Below are positions 1-12,491 of a DNA stretch of 64,000 nucleotides, piece after piece. Made by a program: the position numbers and the translations under genes. The notes under the pieces were generated by a model. That model was not told the DNA's origin, searched no databases, and saw only the letters and a list, made by a program, of their open reading frames with translations. This DNA comes from Phascolarctos cinereus (Eukaryota; Chordata; Mammalia; Diprotodontia; Phascolarctidae), in NCBI RefSeq assembly GCF_002099425.1, contig NW_018344262.1, positions 942,501-1,006,500 of the forward strand, in the 5' to 3' direction. Each line of letters opens with the position of its first letter. The first letter of the stretch is position 1.

Positions 1-2025
1 TAGGGGTTCAATGCCTGCCTTTGTCTAGCAGGAGGGAGGGGGCAGGGGTCTGGGGACAGAGCCCTTGCTGATAAAAAGCAACACAGTACCCAAGACTTCC
101 CCCCACCCCCGCCACCCCCCACCCCCCAGCTAGCGACTGTCTCCCCTGTGGCATGCCCCCCCCCAGCCCTCCCTGTATTAACCCTGAGCATTCCAGCTCA
201 GTCTAGCCCTGACATTCCCCTCTCTCACATGGTGACCCTTTTGTGGTACAGCTATGCCAGGCGCAGGACAGAAACAGCTGGTAGTGCCAACTCCAGTTGG
301 AAAATGCCTAGGAGAAGGAATATGGGGCGATAGGAGGGGAATAGAGCCCCTTTTTTCACCTGATACGGAAAGGGTGGGGCCCCCAGAGATGGCACCTCAG
401 CACATTTTGTAGCAACTACCTTCATGGCCTCAGGTATGGAAAACATCGTCACAAGACCCCACCCTTTCCCGGCCACCCACTCTAGGAAAAAAAAAAAGTA
501 ATCCTCAGAGATTAAGTTATCTTCTTGAAAATCCTCTTCCCCAAAGCCTTACCACAGGTCAGCTAACTCCCCGATGGCCTTGGCCTCACCAGGCGAGTTT
601 TGCCATCTGCTTATATGGGGGAGGTACCATGGTATCACCGTAAGAGTTCTGGGGCACGGCACTCCCGAGCTCCTGATCACACAGGCCCTATGTGGGTGGG
701 TGTGACCGTGTGGGTCTGTGGGTGTCCTGCTCTGGCAGAGTTTGCATCTTTCTCCCTCTCCATTTGCCCCATTTATAAAATGGGTAGGGAGAGAAAGGAG
801 CAAGTGTCCTATAGGACTACCAAGTAGGGGGCAGTCCCAAGAACAATTTGCGGGAAGGGGGGTGGGGGGGATGGAAGAAAGGTGAAAACCAAGTATTTGG
901 ATGGTTAGGGGATTTCCACTTGCTGGTGCCTAGCAGCGGGCATGGTGCCTGGGGACGGGCGAAGCGGGGTGGGGAGAAAGGGCCAGACAGAAGAGGCTGT
1001 GAAAGGAGGTGGCCCGGCCAGGCTGGTTGGGCGGCTCTGGGGGAAGGGAGCCTGGAGCCTTGGTCCCTACCCTTTCCGAAACCCCAGGCTTCTCACAGAG
1101 CAGTTGCTATCCAGAAAGGCATCCCTCCCTGTCTTTACCATCTGTGCACCCTGTGCCAGGCTCCTATCTCCTGGACAGGAAAGGGCAGGATGTTACAGAT
1201 CGCAGTGCTAGGAATAGCCACTTTGTTTCTTTCCTTATCTACTCCCTACTAGAGGGGACAGCCACCTTCTTAACCAAGTCCACTCAGAGTTGCCCTGGCA
1301 ACCACTGTTGGGGGGTAGGGAGAGAGGGCCAGAGTTCTAAGGCTGGTGTCTGTGCTCCGTTCTTCCCGGGGGGGAGCAGCTAGGACACAGGGTCTCCTCC
1401 TTGCTAGGAAGAGTCAACCAGGCACAAAAAAAGCTGCAACTTTCCCCCTCACCTTCTCTGGATTGGGGGAGAGAGAAAAAGGGGACCCCTATAGGCCTTG
1501 CCATCTTTGCCACTTGTCTGTCTCCCCCACCCTGGGGGGTCCATATTTCCCCTTGCCCCATCACGATCTTCTGAGCTGAGATGGGGGGAGCAGGAAGGGT
1601 GAGGCAACCTGCTCCCCACCCGAGCACCCCCAAAGCTGCCTCTGCCCCCCTAGAGTCTGGCCACGGGCTCCCCCACGAGGCCAGGGCATGTACCCACCTA
1701 CCTGGGCAAAGACTCCCGCAGGGGCAGAAAGGAGGGAGGAGGGAGCGAGGGTACAGGCCGTCCCGGGCGGGAACTGGGGGAGTTGGACAGCCAGGCAGGA
1801 ATCTTCCCTCCCACTTTCCCTCCCTCCCTCCCTCCCTCCCTCCCTCCTTCTTCCCTCCTTGCCGGTGCCCCAGCTTCCCCACAATGCAATATGCCCAAAC
1901 CAACCCAGCCAGCCCAGCCCCTTTGCCCGCCCTCCCCCACCCCCCACCCCCACCCCCCACATCCATTTCCAGGGCCTTGACTTCCCATCCCAAGGCAGGT
2001 GGCTGCTGCCCTCTGCAGGCCTTCT

Positions 2026-2028
<3 letters not shown>
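1..2028. other. GC-rich, transposon-free segment downstream of ABCD1
   Basis: No transposon or conserved coding exon recognised; the open frames follow base composition. On the minus strand a donor-like CCCAG|GTAGGTGGG lies at 1702/1701. In human, PLXNB3 is the next gene in this direction, so this could be its 5' region; that is synteny-based inference only. Confidence 0.4.
1816..1850. repeat. (CCCT)n tract, G-quadruplex-capable on the minus strand
   Basis: About eight CCCTs with near-perfect spacing; the minus strand reads GGGAGGGAGGGAGGG. A second C-run block at 1926-1962 is similar. Confidence 0.8.

Positions 2029-2074
<46 letters not shown>
2029..2074. repeat. (GT)n microsatellite
   Basis: About 22 GT units, uninterrupted. 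Confidence 0.95.
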
Positions 2075-2076
<2 letters not shown>

Positions 2077-2249
2077 ACCCTTGTAGGCATGCGCGCACAG
2101 GCACTGGGATGAAGGAAAGGGTTGAGATGAAGGGAAGGGAGCTCCTGGTAGAGACAGAAGAAGGGCAAGAACAGGGATCCCTTGGCCTAATCTGTCCTTA
2201 ACCTACCCGGTCAGAGCCCACTCATCACTTCCAGTAACCTCCTTCCCAC

Positions 2250-2580
2250 ATCCCCAATCAAATCATCAATCTGCAAGCATTTACTAATCACCTGCTACAT
2301 AACAGGCATTGTGTCAGGTGCCCTGGAGACAAAGAATGAAACCATCTTTATTCCCAAGGAATTGATATCTAGGCAAACACAAAATACAACACCTCATATT
2401 TCTGCGGTGTTCTACAGTTTACAAAGCACTTTACATATGGCTGGTTTCATCTGCATAACAACTCTACAAAATAGACTGGTTATTATCCCCGTTTTACGGA
2501 CAGAGAAACAGAGGCCAAAGGCTGACACAGGTTAAGTGACTTCAGGGTCACACAGTTGGATTCAAACCTAGGTCTTAGCT
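2250..2580 (-). repeat. MIR-type SINE and an older repeat remnant
   Basis: 2430-2580 carries the antisense MIR core phrase (ATTATCCCCGTTTTACGG, AAGTGACTTCAGGGTCACAC). 2250-2345 matches the mammal-wide phrase CATTTACTAATCACCTGCTA whose family I do not assign. Confidence 0.6.
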
Positions 2581-2905
2581 ACTGAAGGTTAACTACTAGG
2601 TCACAGAAAGTAACTTTGTAGGGAGTAGTTAGGGAGGCTAGAAAAGGCTTCGGGTGGTGTGTGCATTGCATCTTGAAGGAAGAGAAGGATCGTATGAAGC
2701 AGAGGTGAGGCGAAATGTCATTCCGGGCATGGTGGATAATTAGCCTATGCAAAGACAAGAGATGGAATGTCTCCCATAAGGCCAGTATGTGGGAAGGAGA
2801 GTAATGGCTAATGAAGCTGGGAATCCCAATCCGCAGTGATTCCCTCCTCTTTGGTCCATCACCCCCCTCCCCCCCCAGTGAAGATGGGATTCCAGGGTGT
2901 GGTCC
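2581..2905. other. Possible ancient repeat remnant, unassigned
   Basis: Contains the recurrent mammalian phrases ATTCCGGGCATGG and CCTATGCAAAGACAAGAGAT seen in old interspersed repeats. No gene evidence. Confidence 0.3.

Positions 2906-2909
<4 letters not shown>

Positions 2910-2951
<42 letters not shown>
2910..2951. repeat. (CA)n microsatellite
   Basis: About 20 CA units. Confidence 0.95.
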
Positions 2952-2954
<3 letters not shown>

Positions 2955-3659
2955 TGCGCACCCCCACACCTCAAGCTGGATTAAGGCTCAAAACTTCTAA
3001 TCCAAATAGGCTTGTATTAGGAGTGTGGGAGGAACCAAATGGGAGAAACTGAAGAACCAGGACAAGAGAAGGGATACACTTTCCTGTTTTATTGTTCCTC
3101 TGCTCAGAGACTGGGCTGGAGAAAATCCAGGCGGTCCCCTCCCAACCTTGCTTCATAAGAGGAAGACAGAAATCCCTAGGGAATTTATGGGGAGGAGGTG
3201 AGGTTTGCTTTGTCTACTAAGTATCTCTACAAATGGGAAAACAAAATCCATGCAGCGTCCTATTAAAAACAAAACAAGCTAAGTTGCTATCTACTTAAAA
3301 GAGAAATGCACCACAAAATGATTTTAAACTGGTCCTTTTGTTCACTTGCTAAATTAACTGTGGACAATGAAACCCTATTCAATAATTACAGCAGATCAAA
3401 ATGATACTACAATTTCCCATTCTAGCCACTTAAGGGAGAAAGCCAGAATGGGGAGGAAGGCAGGGCAGGAAATGGTCACAGAAGCAGACACACAACCTCA
3501 ATGACCTATTTAGTCACACTTCTTGGGGGAACAAAGTTCCCTTGGAAATGAAACCTTGGTAACTTTTTATTCGAAAATAGCTTTCCTTTGTTCCCTAAAG
3601 TTTAGAACTGCAGGAGATATGAAAAAGGCAGATTTCAGATTGTCTAGTGCTTCTAAACT
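2952..3659. other. No feature recognised
   Basis: AT-leaning unique sequence without coding signal or identifiable repeat. Confidence 0.5.
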
Positions 3660-6600
3660 TTTGTTTTTGTTCAGCTGTGGAATCCAACTCTTCATGACCC
3701 CATGGACCATAATGCACCAGGGCCTTTCTGTCCTCCACTGTCTCTGGAAGCCTGTCCAAGTTCATGTTGGTTGCTTCCATGACACTGTCTATCCATCTCA
3801 TCCTCTGTCGTCCCCTTTTCCTTTTGCCTTCAATCTTTCCCAACATCAGAATCTTTTCCACCTTCTTATTATTTGGCCAAAGCATTTAAGCTTCAGTATT
3901 TGATCTTCCAATGAACAGCCTGAATTAATTTCTCTAAGTATTAACTGTTTTGATCTCTTTGCTATCCAAGGGACTCTCAAAAGTCTTCTCCAGCACAATT
4001 CAAAAGTGTTGATTCTGCAGCGCTCAGCTTTCCTTATAGTCCAACTCTCACAGCCATGCATTGCTACTGGAAAAACCATAGCTTTGACTATACGGACCTT
4101 TGTTGGCAAAGTGGTGTCTGTTTTTTTAGAATGCTGTCCAGATTTGCCATAGCTTTCCTTCCAAGGAGCAAGCATCTTTTAATTTCATAGCTGCAGTCAC
4201 CGTATACAGTGATTGTTGAGCCCAAGAATATAAAATCTGACACTGCTTCCATTTCTTCTCCCTGTTTTTGCCAGGAAGTGATGGGACCAATTGTCAAGAT
4301 CTCAGTTTTTGTCAATGTTAAAGCTTCTAGCCAGCATTTACACTCTTCTCTTTCACCTTCATCAAGAGGCTTCTGAATTCTTCTTCAGTTTCTGCCATCA
4401 GAGTGGTATCATCTGCATATCTGAGTTTGTTGGTATTTCTCCTGGAAACCTTAATTCCAGCTTTTGATTTGTCCAGCCTGGCATTTCACATGATGTGCTC
4501 TGCATATAAGTTAAATAAATATAGTGACAATATACAGCCTTGTTGTACCCCTTTCATCATCTTAAACTAACCAGTTATTTCCATGTTTGGTTCTAATTAT
4601 TACTTCTCGACCTGAATACAGATTCCTCAGGAAACAAGTCAGATGATCTGGTACTCCCATCACTTTGAGGACTTGCCACATTTTTTGTGATCCACACAGT
4701 CAAAGGCTTTAGTGTAGTCAATGAAGCAGAAGTAGACGTTTTTCTGGAACTCCCTAGCTTTCTCCGTAATACAGCAAATGTTGGCAGTTTGGTCTCTTGT
4801 TCCTCTGTCTCTTCAAAAACCTGCCTACTCTTCTGGTAATTCTTAGTTCACATATTGCTGAAGCCTAGCTTGCAGAATCTTAAGCATAACCTTGCTGGCG
4901 TGTGAAATGAGCACAATTGTTCAGTAATTTGAACATTCTTTGGCATTGCCCTTCTTTAGGATTGGGATGTAAACTTATCTTTTCCAATCCAGTGGCCACT
5001 GCTGAGTTTTCCAAATTTGTTGGCCTATGAAGTGCAGACTTTTAACAATATCATGTTTTGGGGTTTTAAATGGCTCAGCTGGAATTCCATCACCTCCACT
5101 AGCCTTGTTGTTAACAATGCTTCCTTAGGCCCCCTTGACTTCATTCTCCAGGATATCTGACTAGTAGCCATACCATCTTCATTATCAATGATCTGTCTTG
5201 TATAGTTATTTTGTGTATTCTTGCCACCTCTTCTTAATCTCTTCTACTTCTGTTAAGTCCCTACCATTTTTGTGTGAAACATTATCTCTACTTTTCTTGA
5301 AAAGATCTCCTCTTTCCTATTCTATTGTTTTCTTCTATTTCTTTGCATTGCTCATTTAAGAAAACCTTCTTATCTCTCCTTACTATTTTCTGGAATTCTG
5401 CATTCAGTTGGGTATATCTTTCCTTTTCTCCTTTCCCTTTCCCTTTCCTTTTCCTTCTAAGGCCTCATCAGACCTCCATTTTGTTTTCTTGATCTTCTTC
5501 TTCTTTTTTTAGAATGTTTTTTGTTGCTGCTTCTTGTACAATATTGTGAACCTCTGTCCATAGTTCTTCAGGCACCACACCTACCAGATCTAATCCCTTA
5601 AAAACTATTTGTTTCCACTTCATATTGTTATAAAGAAGACCCCAGACTCAGTTCCGAAGACTGGTATCTCAAAGACTTTTTATTAAAGAGGTTGAAGTGC
5701 GTCCTTTCGATTCTCGAGAGAAGCGAGCATGCCTCCTTTGAACAGGAGAGTGTGCCAAGTACAGAAGCAAGAGCAAGCTTTATAGTTAGTAATTGCCTAA
5801 CTCCTCCCTGCTGGATCAGGATTGATCCTAATCCTTCTGGGTTACAATCTTCTTTATACACCCTGTTCATATATTTTATATACATGTGATCCCCACCCCT
5901 TAACATACATTTTGTGCCTAGAATTGTGTTGTCACTACCCCCACTCCCCTGGACAGAGAAGTTAGCCTGTCTGTGCTGATTTTTTATCTACTTATGTGGA
6001 AACTTAACTCTTTTTTTTCTCACAATATTCATAAAGGATGCTATTTAGGTCGCACCAATATGGTCTGATGGTTTTCCCTACTTTCTTCAATTTAAGTCTG
6101 AATTTTGCAATAAGAAGTTCGTGATCTGAGCCACAGTCAGCTCTAGGTCTTGTTTTAACTAATAGTATAGAGCTTCTCTACCTTTGGCTGTGAAGTATAT
6201 AATCAGTCTGATTTTGATATTGACCATTTGCTAATTCCACGTGTAGAGTTGCCTTTGTTGAAAAAGAGTGTTTGCTATAACCAATGAGTTATCTTGACAA
6301 AACTCTATTACTCTGCCCTGCTTCATTTTGTACTCCAAGGCCAAACTTGCCTATTATTTCAATTATCATTGCAATTCCCTATGATAAATGTGAGATCTCT
6401 TTTTGGTGTTGTTTCTTGAAGATGTTATAGGTCTTCATGGAACTGATTAACTTTGGCCTCTTCAGCATCAGTGGTTCAAAGCATAGACTTGTGTTACTGT
6501 GATGTTGAATGGTTTGCCTTGAATTCAAACAGATCTCATTCTGCCATTTTGGGGATTACATCTAAGCACTGCTTTTCTTACCATTTTATTGACTATGAGG

Positions 6601-6673
6601 GCTACTCCATTTCTTCTAAGGGATTCTTGCTCACAGTAATATATGTAACCCGAATTAAATCTACCCATTCCCA
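3660..6673 (-). mobile_element. BovB/RTE-clade LINE, 3' two-thirds (outermost host of the nested stack)
   Basis: Antisense fragments translate to BovB-like reverse transcriptase and tail: SDFIFLGSTITVYGDCSYEI, VFPVAMHGCESWTIRKAE, LMLGKIEGKRKRGRQRMRW (3595-4315). The endonuclease part GYIYYCEQESLRRNGVALIV is at 6525-6731. Several stops and frameshifts, so it is dead. It is broken at TACCCATTCCCA (6662-6673), and the 5' part resumes at 17940 after an 11.3 kb L1-based insertion. A solo LTR sits at 5626-6024. BovB lineages are known for horizontal transfer among vertebrates. Confidence 0.88.
5626..6024 (-). mobile_element. Solo LTR fossil inside the RTE
   Basis: A 399-bp block interrupts the RTE. 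It is bounded by TG...CA ends and a 4-bp duplication ATAT (5622-5625 and 6025-6028). On the minus strand it carries a TATA-like ACTATAAAGC and, further on, a poly(A) signal TTAATAAAAAG, the order expected of an LTR. A 4-bp target duplication favours an ERV1 (gammaretrovirus-like) source. No internal viral sequence remains; younger than the RTE it interrupts. Confidence 0.7.
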
Positions 6674-8384
6674 ATTCTGGGAAGATGTTGCAATACATCA
6701 GAAGACTCCAGGTTTTCCAAATTTCCTCCACAAAAAAGGATGGAACATTGCCTCAAAGTGATTGCAGAGCAGCAGAAATAAACAAAAGCCCAGGTAAAGC
6801 AGTTGTCCTCATAAGACAACCTGAGAGGTCTGCAGGAAAGCCTTGACCTCTAGGAGTGGAGGTTTGACCTGAGTGAAGTACAAACACCTCCAGGCTGACT
6901 CTTCAGAATCAATAAACAAAAAGCCCCAGGGGCATCTGGGTGGTGAGGAAGCCTCAGCCTTAGAAATTTTCACCACTGGGACAATGTGGGGGGAGTGGAC
7001 AATTGAGTAGGAGAAGGACCTTCCTCTGTCCAGGGATGCCAAGCACAGCAGTGCTGACCAGATGTGGTGCCCTGCTACTTGTGGGCACTTGCAGGAGATC
7101 AAAGTCCCTGGTTTTGGTTCCATGACAGAGAGGACAGTTGAAGTTTGTAGCCATTGGGGGACCAAAGGGAGCAAGAACATTTGCAGGACAGTGTAGCTGG
7201 GGGCCTTGGCTGTGGCTTGAGGGTAGAGAGGATTGCCCAAGGTTGAGCCCTGGGACAGAGCTTAGAAAATAAGGACCTGAGGCTTGGGGCATCATTCCCC
7301 ACACCTTGGGAGTAGAATTTGATTATAATAATAAACTGCTAAAAGTAAAATAAAGCAAAATAAAAATAAAAATGAGTAAGCAAAGGAGAAAGAAGCACCA
7401 TAGATAACTACTATGGGGATAGAAAAGATCTGGGTTCATATTAGAGGAAGATAGTGGAGCTAAAAAAGCCACTCCTTTTTCAATGAGAAACTCAAATGGT
7501 CACAAGCCCAAAAAGAGTTCTTGGAAGAACTTAAAAAGGACATTAAAAATCAAATAGGAAAGATCAAGGAAAAATAGGGGGAAAAAAAGAACAGCAAACC
7601 AATAAAATCAAGAAAATTATGGAAAGAAAGTAAACCAACTAGAAAAAGAGAATCAAAAACTTAAGGAGGAAAATAATTCCTTGAAAACTAGAACTGGTCA
7701 AAGGGAAGCTAATGTTGTTATAAGACACCAAGAAATAATAAAACAAAATCAAAAGAATGAAAAAATAGGAGAGAATGTGAAACATCTCATCAGAAAAATA
7801 ATTGATTTGGAGAAGAATGAGGAGAAACTGTAAGAATAGTGGGACTACCTGAAAGTTACCATATAAAAAAAGAATCTTGATACAATATTACAAGAAATTA
7901 TTAAGGAAAATTGTGCTGAAGTTCTAGAACAAGAAGGTAAAGCAGAAGTAGAAAAAATACACCAATCACCACCTGAAAGAGATCTAAGGAGGAAAACTTA
8001 CAGGAATATCATAGCCAAGTTTCAAAGCTCCCAGGTTAAGGAGAAAATATTTCAAGCAACAAGAAAAAAGAATTAAATATTGTGGAGCTTGCAGCTTCTA
8101 CACTGAAGGACCACTGGTCTGGGAACACTATATTTTATAGAGCGAAAGAGCTGGAAAAAAAAAAAGAGCTGGGATTATAACCAAGGGTAACTTACCCAGC
8201 AAAGTTAAATATAATCCTGAATGAAAAAAAAAAAAAAAGGACATTTAACAAATTGAAAAACTTTCAGGTATTTGTGACAAAAAGAGCAGAGGTTAATTGG
8301 AAGTTCGACCTATAAGATCCAGGAGAAATAGAAGGTAAACATTAAAGACCAATTACAAGGGACTCAAGATCAAACAGTTTACTT
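6674..8384 (+). mobile_element. L1 element #0, left part (5' UTR and decayed ORF1)
   Basis: 6740-7310 looks like marsupial L1 5' UTR. 7365-8290 is ORF1, starting ATGAGTAAGCAAAGGAGAAAG, with a coiled-coil-rich Lys/Glu stretch and the IHQSPPERDLRRKTYRNIIA region; multiple stops and frameshifts are present. Flanked on the left by the 12-bp duplication TACCCATTCCCA shared with 17940-17951. Broken at GTTTAC (8378-8382) by an antisense L1; continues at 16281. Confidence 0.75.
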
Positions 8385-9293
8385 TTTTAAAATCTTATTT
8401 AATATTTTAATTTTTCCCAATTATAGGTAAAAACAATTTTAACATTCTTTTTTTCCCCGAATTTTGAGTTCCAAATTCACTCCCTCCCTCCCCTCTTGCC
8501 CCTTGAGAAGGCAAGCAATTTTACATAGGTTATACATGTGTAGTCATGCAAAATACATTTCCATGTAAGCCATGCTGTGAAAGAAAACACAGACCAAAAA
8601 ATACTCCCCCCAAAATAAAGAAAAAGTGTCTTTGATCCGCTTTCAGGCTCTACCAGTTCTTTCTCTGGAGATAGCACCTTTCATTCTAAGTCCTACAGAA
8701 TTGTCTTGGATTATTGTATTGCTGAAAATAGCTAAGTTATTCATAATAGATCATCACACAATATTGCTGTTACTGTGTACAATGTTCACTTTGCATCAAT
8801 CCATGTAAGTCTTTCCATGTTTTTCTTAGAGCATCCTGCTCATCATTTCTTAAAGCACAATAGTATTTTTTTTCTTTTCTGGTTTTGGCAAGGCAGTTGG
8901 GGTTAAGTGACTTGCCCAGGGTCACACAGCTAGTAAGCATCAAGTGTCTGAGGCTGGATTTGAGCTCAAGTCCTTCTGACTCCAGAGCTGGTGCTCTGCT
9001 GGTGAATACACTGTGCCACCTAGCTGCCCCTAAAGCACAATAGTATTCCATCACGATCATATACAACTTATTCAGCTATTCCCCAATTGATGGATATCCC
9101 CTCAATTTCCAATTTTTTGCCACCACTAAAAGAGCTGCTATAAATATTTTTGTACACATATGTCCTTTTCCTTTCTGTTTTTTATCTTTTTGGGATACAG
9201 ACCTAGTAGTTGTATTGCTAGGTGAAAGGGTATACATGGTTTTATAGCCCTTTGGGCATAGTTCCAAATTGCTCTTCAAGAATGGCTGAATCA
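8385..9293 (-). mobile_element. L1 element #2, 3' UTR and ORF2 tail (antisense)
   Basis: Starts with the T-rich reverse complement of an L1 3' end (typical CTCCCTCCCTCCCCTCTTGC region) and runs into ORF2 C-terminal sequence (TTCAGCTATTCCCCAATTGA, AAGAGCTGCTATAAATATTT). Interrupted by a SINE (8868-9030) and by a HAL1 (9295-12280). Further parts are at 12297-12491, 14301-15125 and 15655-16280. Confidence 0.82.
8868..9030 (-). mobile_element. tRNA-headed marsupial SINE (antisense)
   Basis: Reverse complement of the GGGGCAGCTAGGTGGCAC...AGTCACTTAACCCCAACTGC SINE. Flanked by a perfect 17-bp duplication TAAAGCACAATAGTATT at 8851-8867 and 9031-9047. Confidence 0.92.
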
Positions 9294-9294
9294 G

Positions 9295-11332
9295 GGGCAG
9301 AGCCAAGATGGCGGAGTGAAAGCAGTGACTTGCTTGACCTCTCCCCCAAACCCCTCTAAATACTCATAAAAAATGGCTCTAAACAAATTCTAAAGCAGCG
9401 AACCCACAAAAAGAGAGTGAAACAAATTTCCAGACCAAGACAACCTGGATGATCGATCAGAAAGATGTACCGCGTCTGGCTGGGAGCACAGCTCAGCGCA
9501 TCGTGGGTGTGCAGGCCACAACGAACCTGGATCAGGCCTCAGAGGACTGAATCACGGGCAGCTGTGGAGGTTTCCAGACTCCTCAATCCATGAATGCCAA
9601 AGACAACTTAGAAGGTCAGTGGGAAAAGTCTGCTTCTGTTGGTGCTCAGAAAGGAAGGTGGGGTTTCAGCTCCATTCCCCAAGAGCATGGCCCTGGGGGG
9701 GCAGCAGCCTCCCAAGCTTCCGGCCCACAGACTGAGGGGGAATTCAGTGGCTGATCAGAGAGGGATTGCAGGGATCTCTTTGCCAGTGGAGGCAAGAACC
9801 TCTTGCTTTGCCCGTGTGTGGATCTGGGTCACAGTTCTGGGCGGCGGTGCTGGGGTGAGGAGGAATGCTGGCATGGTGGAGCTTGTAGTGGCTGTAGAGA
9901 GGAACCCCTCCTCACAGTTACAGGACAGAAAGGAATACTTGTGGTCACAGGCCAGGAAAGGAGTAAACACCTCGCCCCTTATCATACCACCTTGGAAGAA
10001 CTGAAAATTTACAGGTCCCTACAAGTATCTCTGAAAACAGCTACACCCCTGAAGCTTGGGACAGTACATTCTCCACATTGGAAGCAGACTCTTACCTTAA
10101 CAAAGAGTTTAAAACTCAAGTAATTGGCTGGGATCATGAGCAAGCAGCGCAAAAAGAGTCAGACTATATTATCTTACTTTGGTGAAAAAGAAGATCAAAA
10201 TATACAACCAGAAGAAGACAACAAAGTCAAAGCTCCTACATCCAAAGCCTCCAAGAAAAATATGAATCAGTCCCAGGCCTTGGAAGAGCTCAAAAGGGAT
10301 TTTGAGAAGCAAGTAAGGGAAGTAGAGGAAAAGCTGGGAAGAGAAATGAGAGTGATGCAAGAAAATCACGAAAAACAAGTCAACAGCTTGCTAAAGGAGA
10401 CCCAAAAAAATACTGAAGAAAATAACACCTTAAAAAATAGCCTAACCCAAATGGCAAAAGAGGTCCAAAAAGCCAATGAGGAAAGAATGCCCTAAAAAGA
10501 AAAATTGGCCAAATGGAAAAGGAAGTCCAAAAGCTTACTGAAGAAAATACTTCCTTAAAAATTAGAATAGAGCAATTGGAAGATAGTGACTTTATGAGAA
10601 ATCAAGACACAGTAAACAAATCCAAAAGAATGAAAAATTAGAAAACAATGTGAAATATCTCATTGGAAAAACAACTGACCTGGAAAATAGATCCAGGAGA
10701 GAGAATTTAAAAATTATTGGACTGTCTGAAAGCCATGATCAAAAAAAGAGCCTAGACATCATCTTTCAAGAAATTATCAAGGAAAACTGCCCTGATATAG
10801 TAAAACCAGAGGGCAAAATAGAAATTGAAAGAATCCACAGATCTCCTCCTGAAAGAGATCCCCAAAGGAAAACTCCTAGGAATATTATAGCCAAATTCCA
10901 GAGTTCCCAGGTCAAGGAGAAAATATTACAAGCTGCCAAAGGAAACAATTCAAGTACTGTGGAAACACAATCAGGATAACACAAGATTTAGCAGCTTCTA
11001 CATTAAAGGACCGCAGGGCATGGAATATAATATTCCAGAGGGCAAAGGAGATAGGATTACAACCAAGAATCACCTACCCAGCAAAACTGAGTATAATCCT
11101 TCAGGGGAAAAAATGGTCATTCAGTGAAATAGAGGACTTTCAAGCATTCTGATGAAAAGACCAGAGCTGAATAGAAAATTTGACTTTCAATACAGACTCA
11201 AGGAACATGAGGGTAAACAGGAAAGAGAAATCATAAGAGACTTATTAAGATTGAACTGTTTACATTCCTGCATGGAAAGATGATATTTATAACTCATGAG
11301 ACCTTTGTCAGTATTAGGGTAGTTGGAGGAAA

Positions 11333-11373
<41 letters not shown>

Positions 11374-12280
11374 TAGATAGATAGATAGATAGAGAAGATA
11401 GATAGAGGGCACAGGGTGAGTTGAAGATTAAGGGGTCATATCTGGAGAATAAAATTAAGGGATGAAGAGGATTATACTCAGAGAAGAAGAAAGGGAGAGG
11501 TAGAATGGGGTAAATTATCTCACAAAAAAAAAAAAAAAGAAAGTCTCTTACAGTGGAGGGGAACAGGGAAGGTGAGAGGGAATGAGTGAATCTTATTCTC
11601 ATAGGATTTGGCTTAAGGAGGGAATAACATACACATTCAATTGGGTATGGAAATCTGTCTTACCCTACAGGAAAATAGGGGGAGAAGGGGACAAGAGAGC
11701 AGGGGGATGATAGAGAGGAGGGCAGATTGGGAAAGGGGGTAATCAGAAGTAAATACTTCTGAGGAGGGAAAGGGTCAAAAGAAAGAATAGAATAAATGGG
11801 AGGGCAGGATAGGATTAAGGGAAATAGAGTTAGTTTTTCACAACATGTCTACTATGGACGTGTTTCGCATAACTGCACGTGTACAGCCTATATTGAGTTG
11901 CTTGCCTTTTCAATGAGGGTGGGTGGGGAGGGAGGAAGAGAGAAAATTTGAAACCTAAAGTTTTAAAAACATATGTTTAAAAAAATGTTTTTACATGCAA
12001 CTGGGAAATAAGAAATACAGGAAATGGGGTACAGAAGTCTATCCTGCCCTACAGGAAAATAGAAGGGGAAGGGGATAAGAGAAGGGGAGAGAGATAGAAG
12101 AGAGGACAGACTAGGGGAAGGGATATTCAGAATGCATGCCATCTTGGGGTGGGGGGAGGGGGAGATGGGGTGAAAATTTGGAATTCAAAAACTTGTGGGA
12201 GTGAATGTTGAAAACTAAAAATAAATAAATTTATATAAAAAACTAATAATAATAATAAAGAAAAAAACAATAAAAAAAAA
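9295..12280 (+). mobile_element. Complete HAL1 (half-L1): 5' UTR, ORF1, 3' UTR, no ORF2
   Basis: Begins GGGCAGAGCCAAGATGGCGG and ends in an A-rich tail. Flanked by the 17-bp duplication AAGAATGGCTGAATCAG (9278-9294 and 12281-12297), so insertion was full length. ORF1 starts at ATG 10136 (MSKQRKKSQTILSYFGEKED), has a long coiled coil, then in another frame the RNA-binding part RRENLKIIGLSE...PRNIIAKFQSSQVKEKIL (10650-10979). A stop at 10493-10495 and a frame change break it. ORF1 is followed by a purine-rich 3' UTR with no endonuclease or reverse transcriptase, the hallmark of HAL1, which relied on L1 enzymes. Confidence 0.85.
11338..11400. repeat. (AT)n(AGAT)n in the HAL1 3' UTR
   Basis: About 15 AT units followed by six GATA units. 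Confidence 0.9.
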
Positions 12281-12296
12281 AAGAATGGCTGAATCA

Positions 12297-12491
12297 GTTC
12301 ACAACTCAAACAGTACCTTAATGTCTCATTTTTGCCACATTCCCTCCAACATTTGTCACTTCCCTTTCCTGTCATATTAGCCAAACTGACAGGTGGGAGG
12401 TAATAGCTCAGAGTTGTATTGATTTGCACTTCTTTCATCAATAGTGATTTAGAGCATTTTTTATGTGACTATAGCTAGCTTTGATTACTTT
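12297..12491 (-). mobile_element. L1 element #2, middle part (antisense)
   Basis: Resumes the ORF2 C-terminal sequence cut by the HAL1 (TTCACAACTC..., TTGATTTGCACTTCTTTCAT). Ends at TAGCTTTGATTACTTT (12476-12491), which is duplicated at 14285-14300 by insertion of the next L1. Confidence 0.85.

Noticed and set aside
1337-2168. Several long frames at the left edge
   Set aside because: Driven by CCCT and GT repeats; none matches plexin or any known family.
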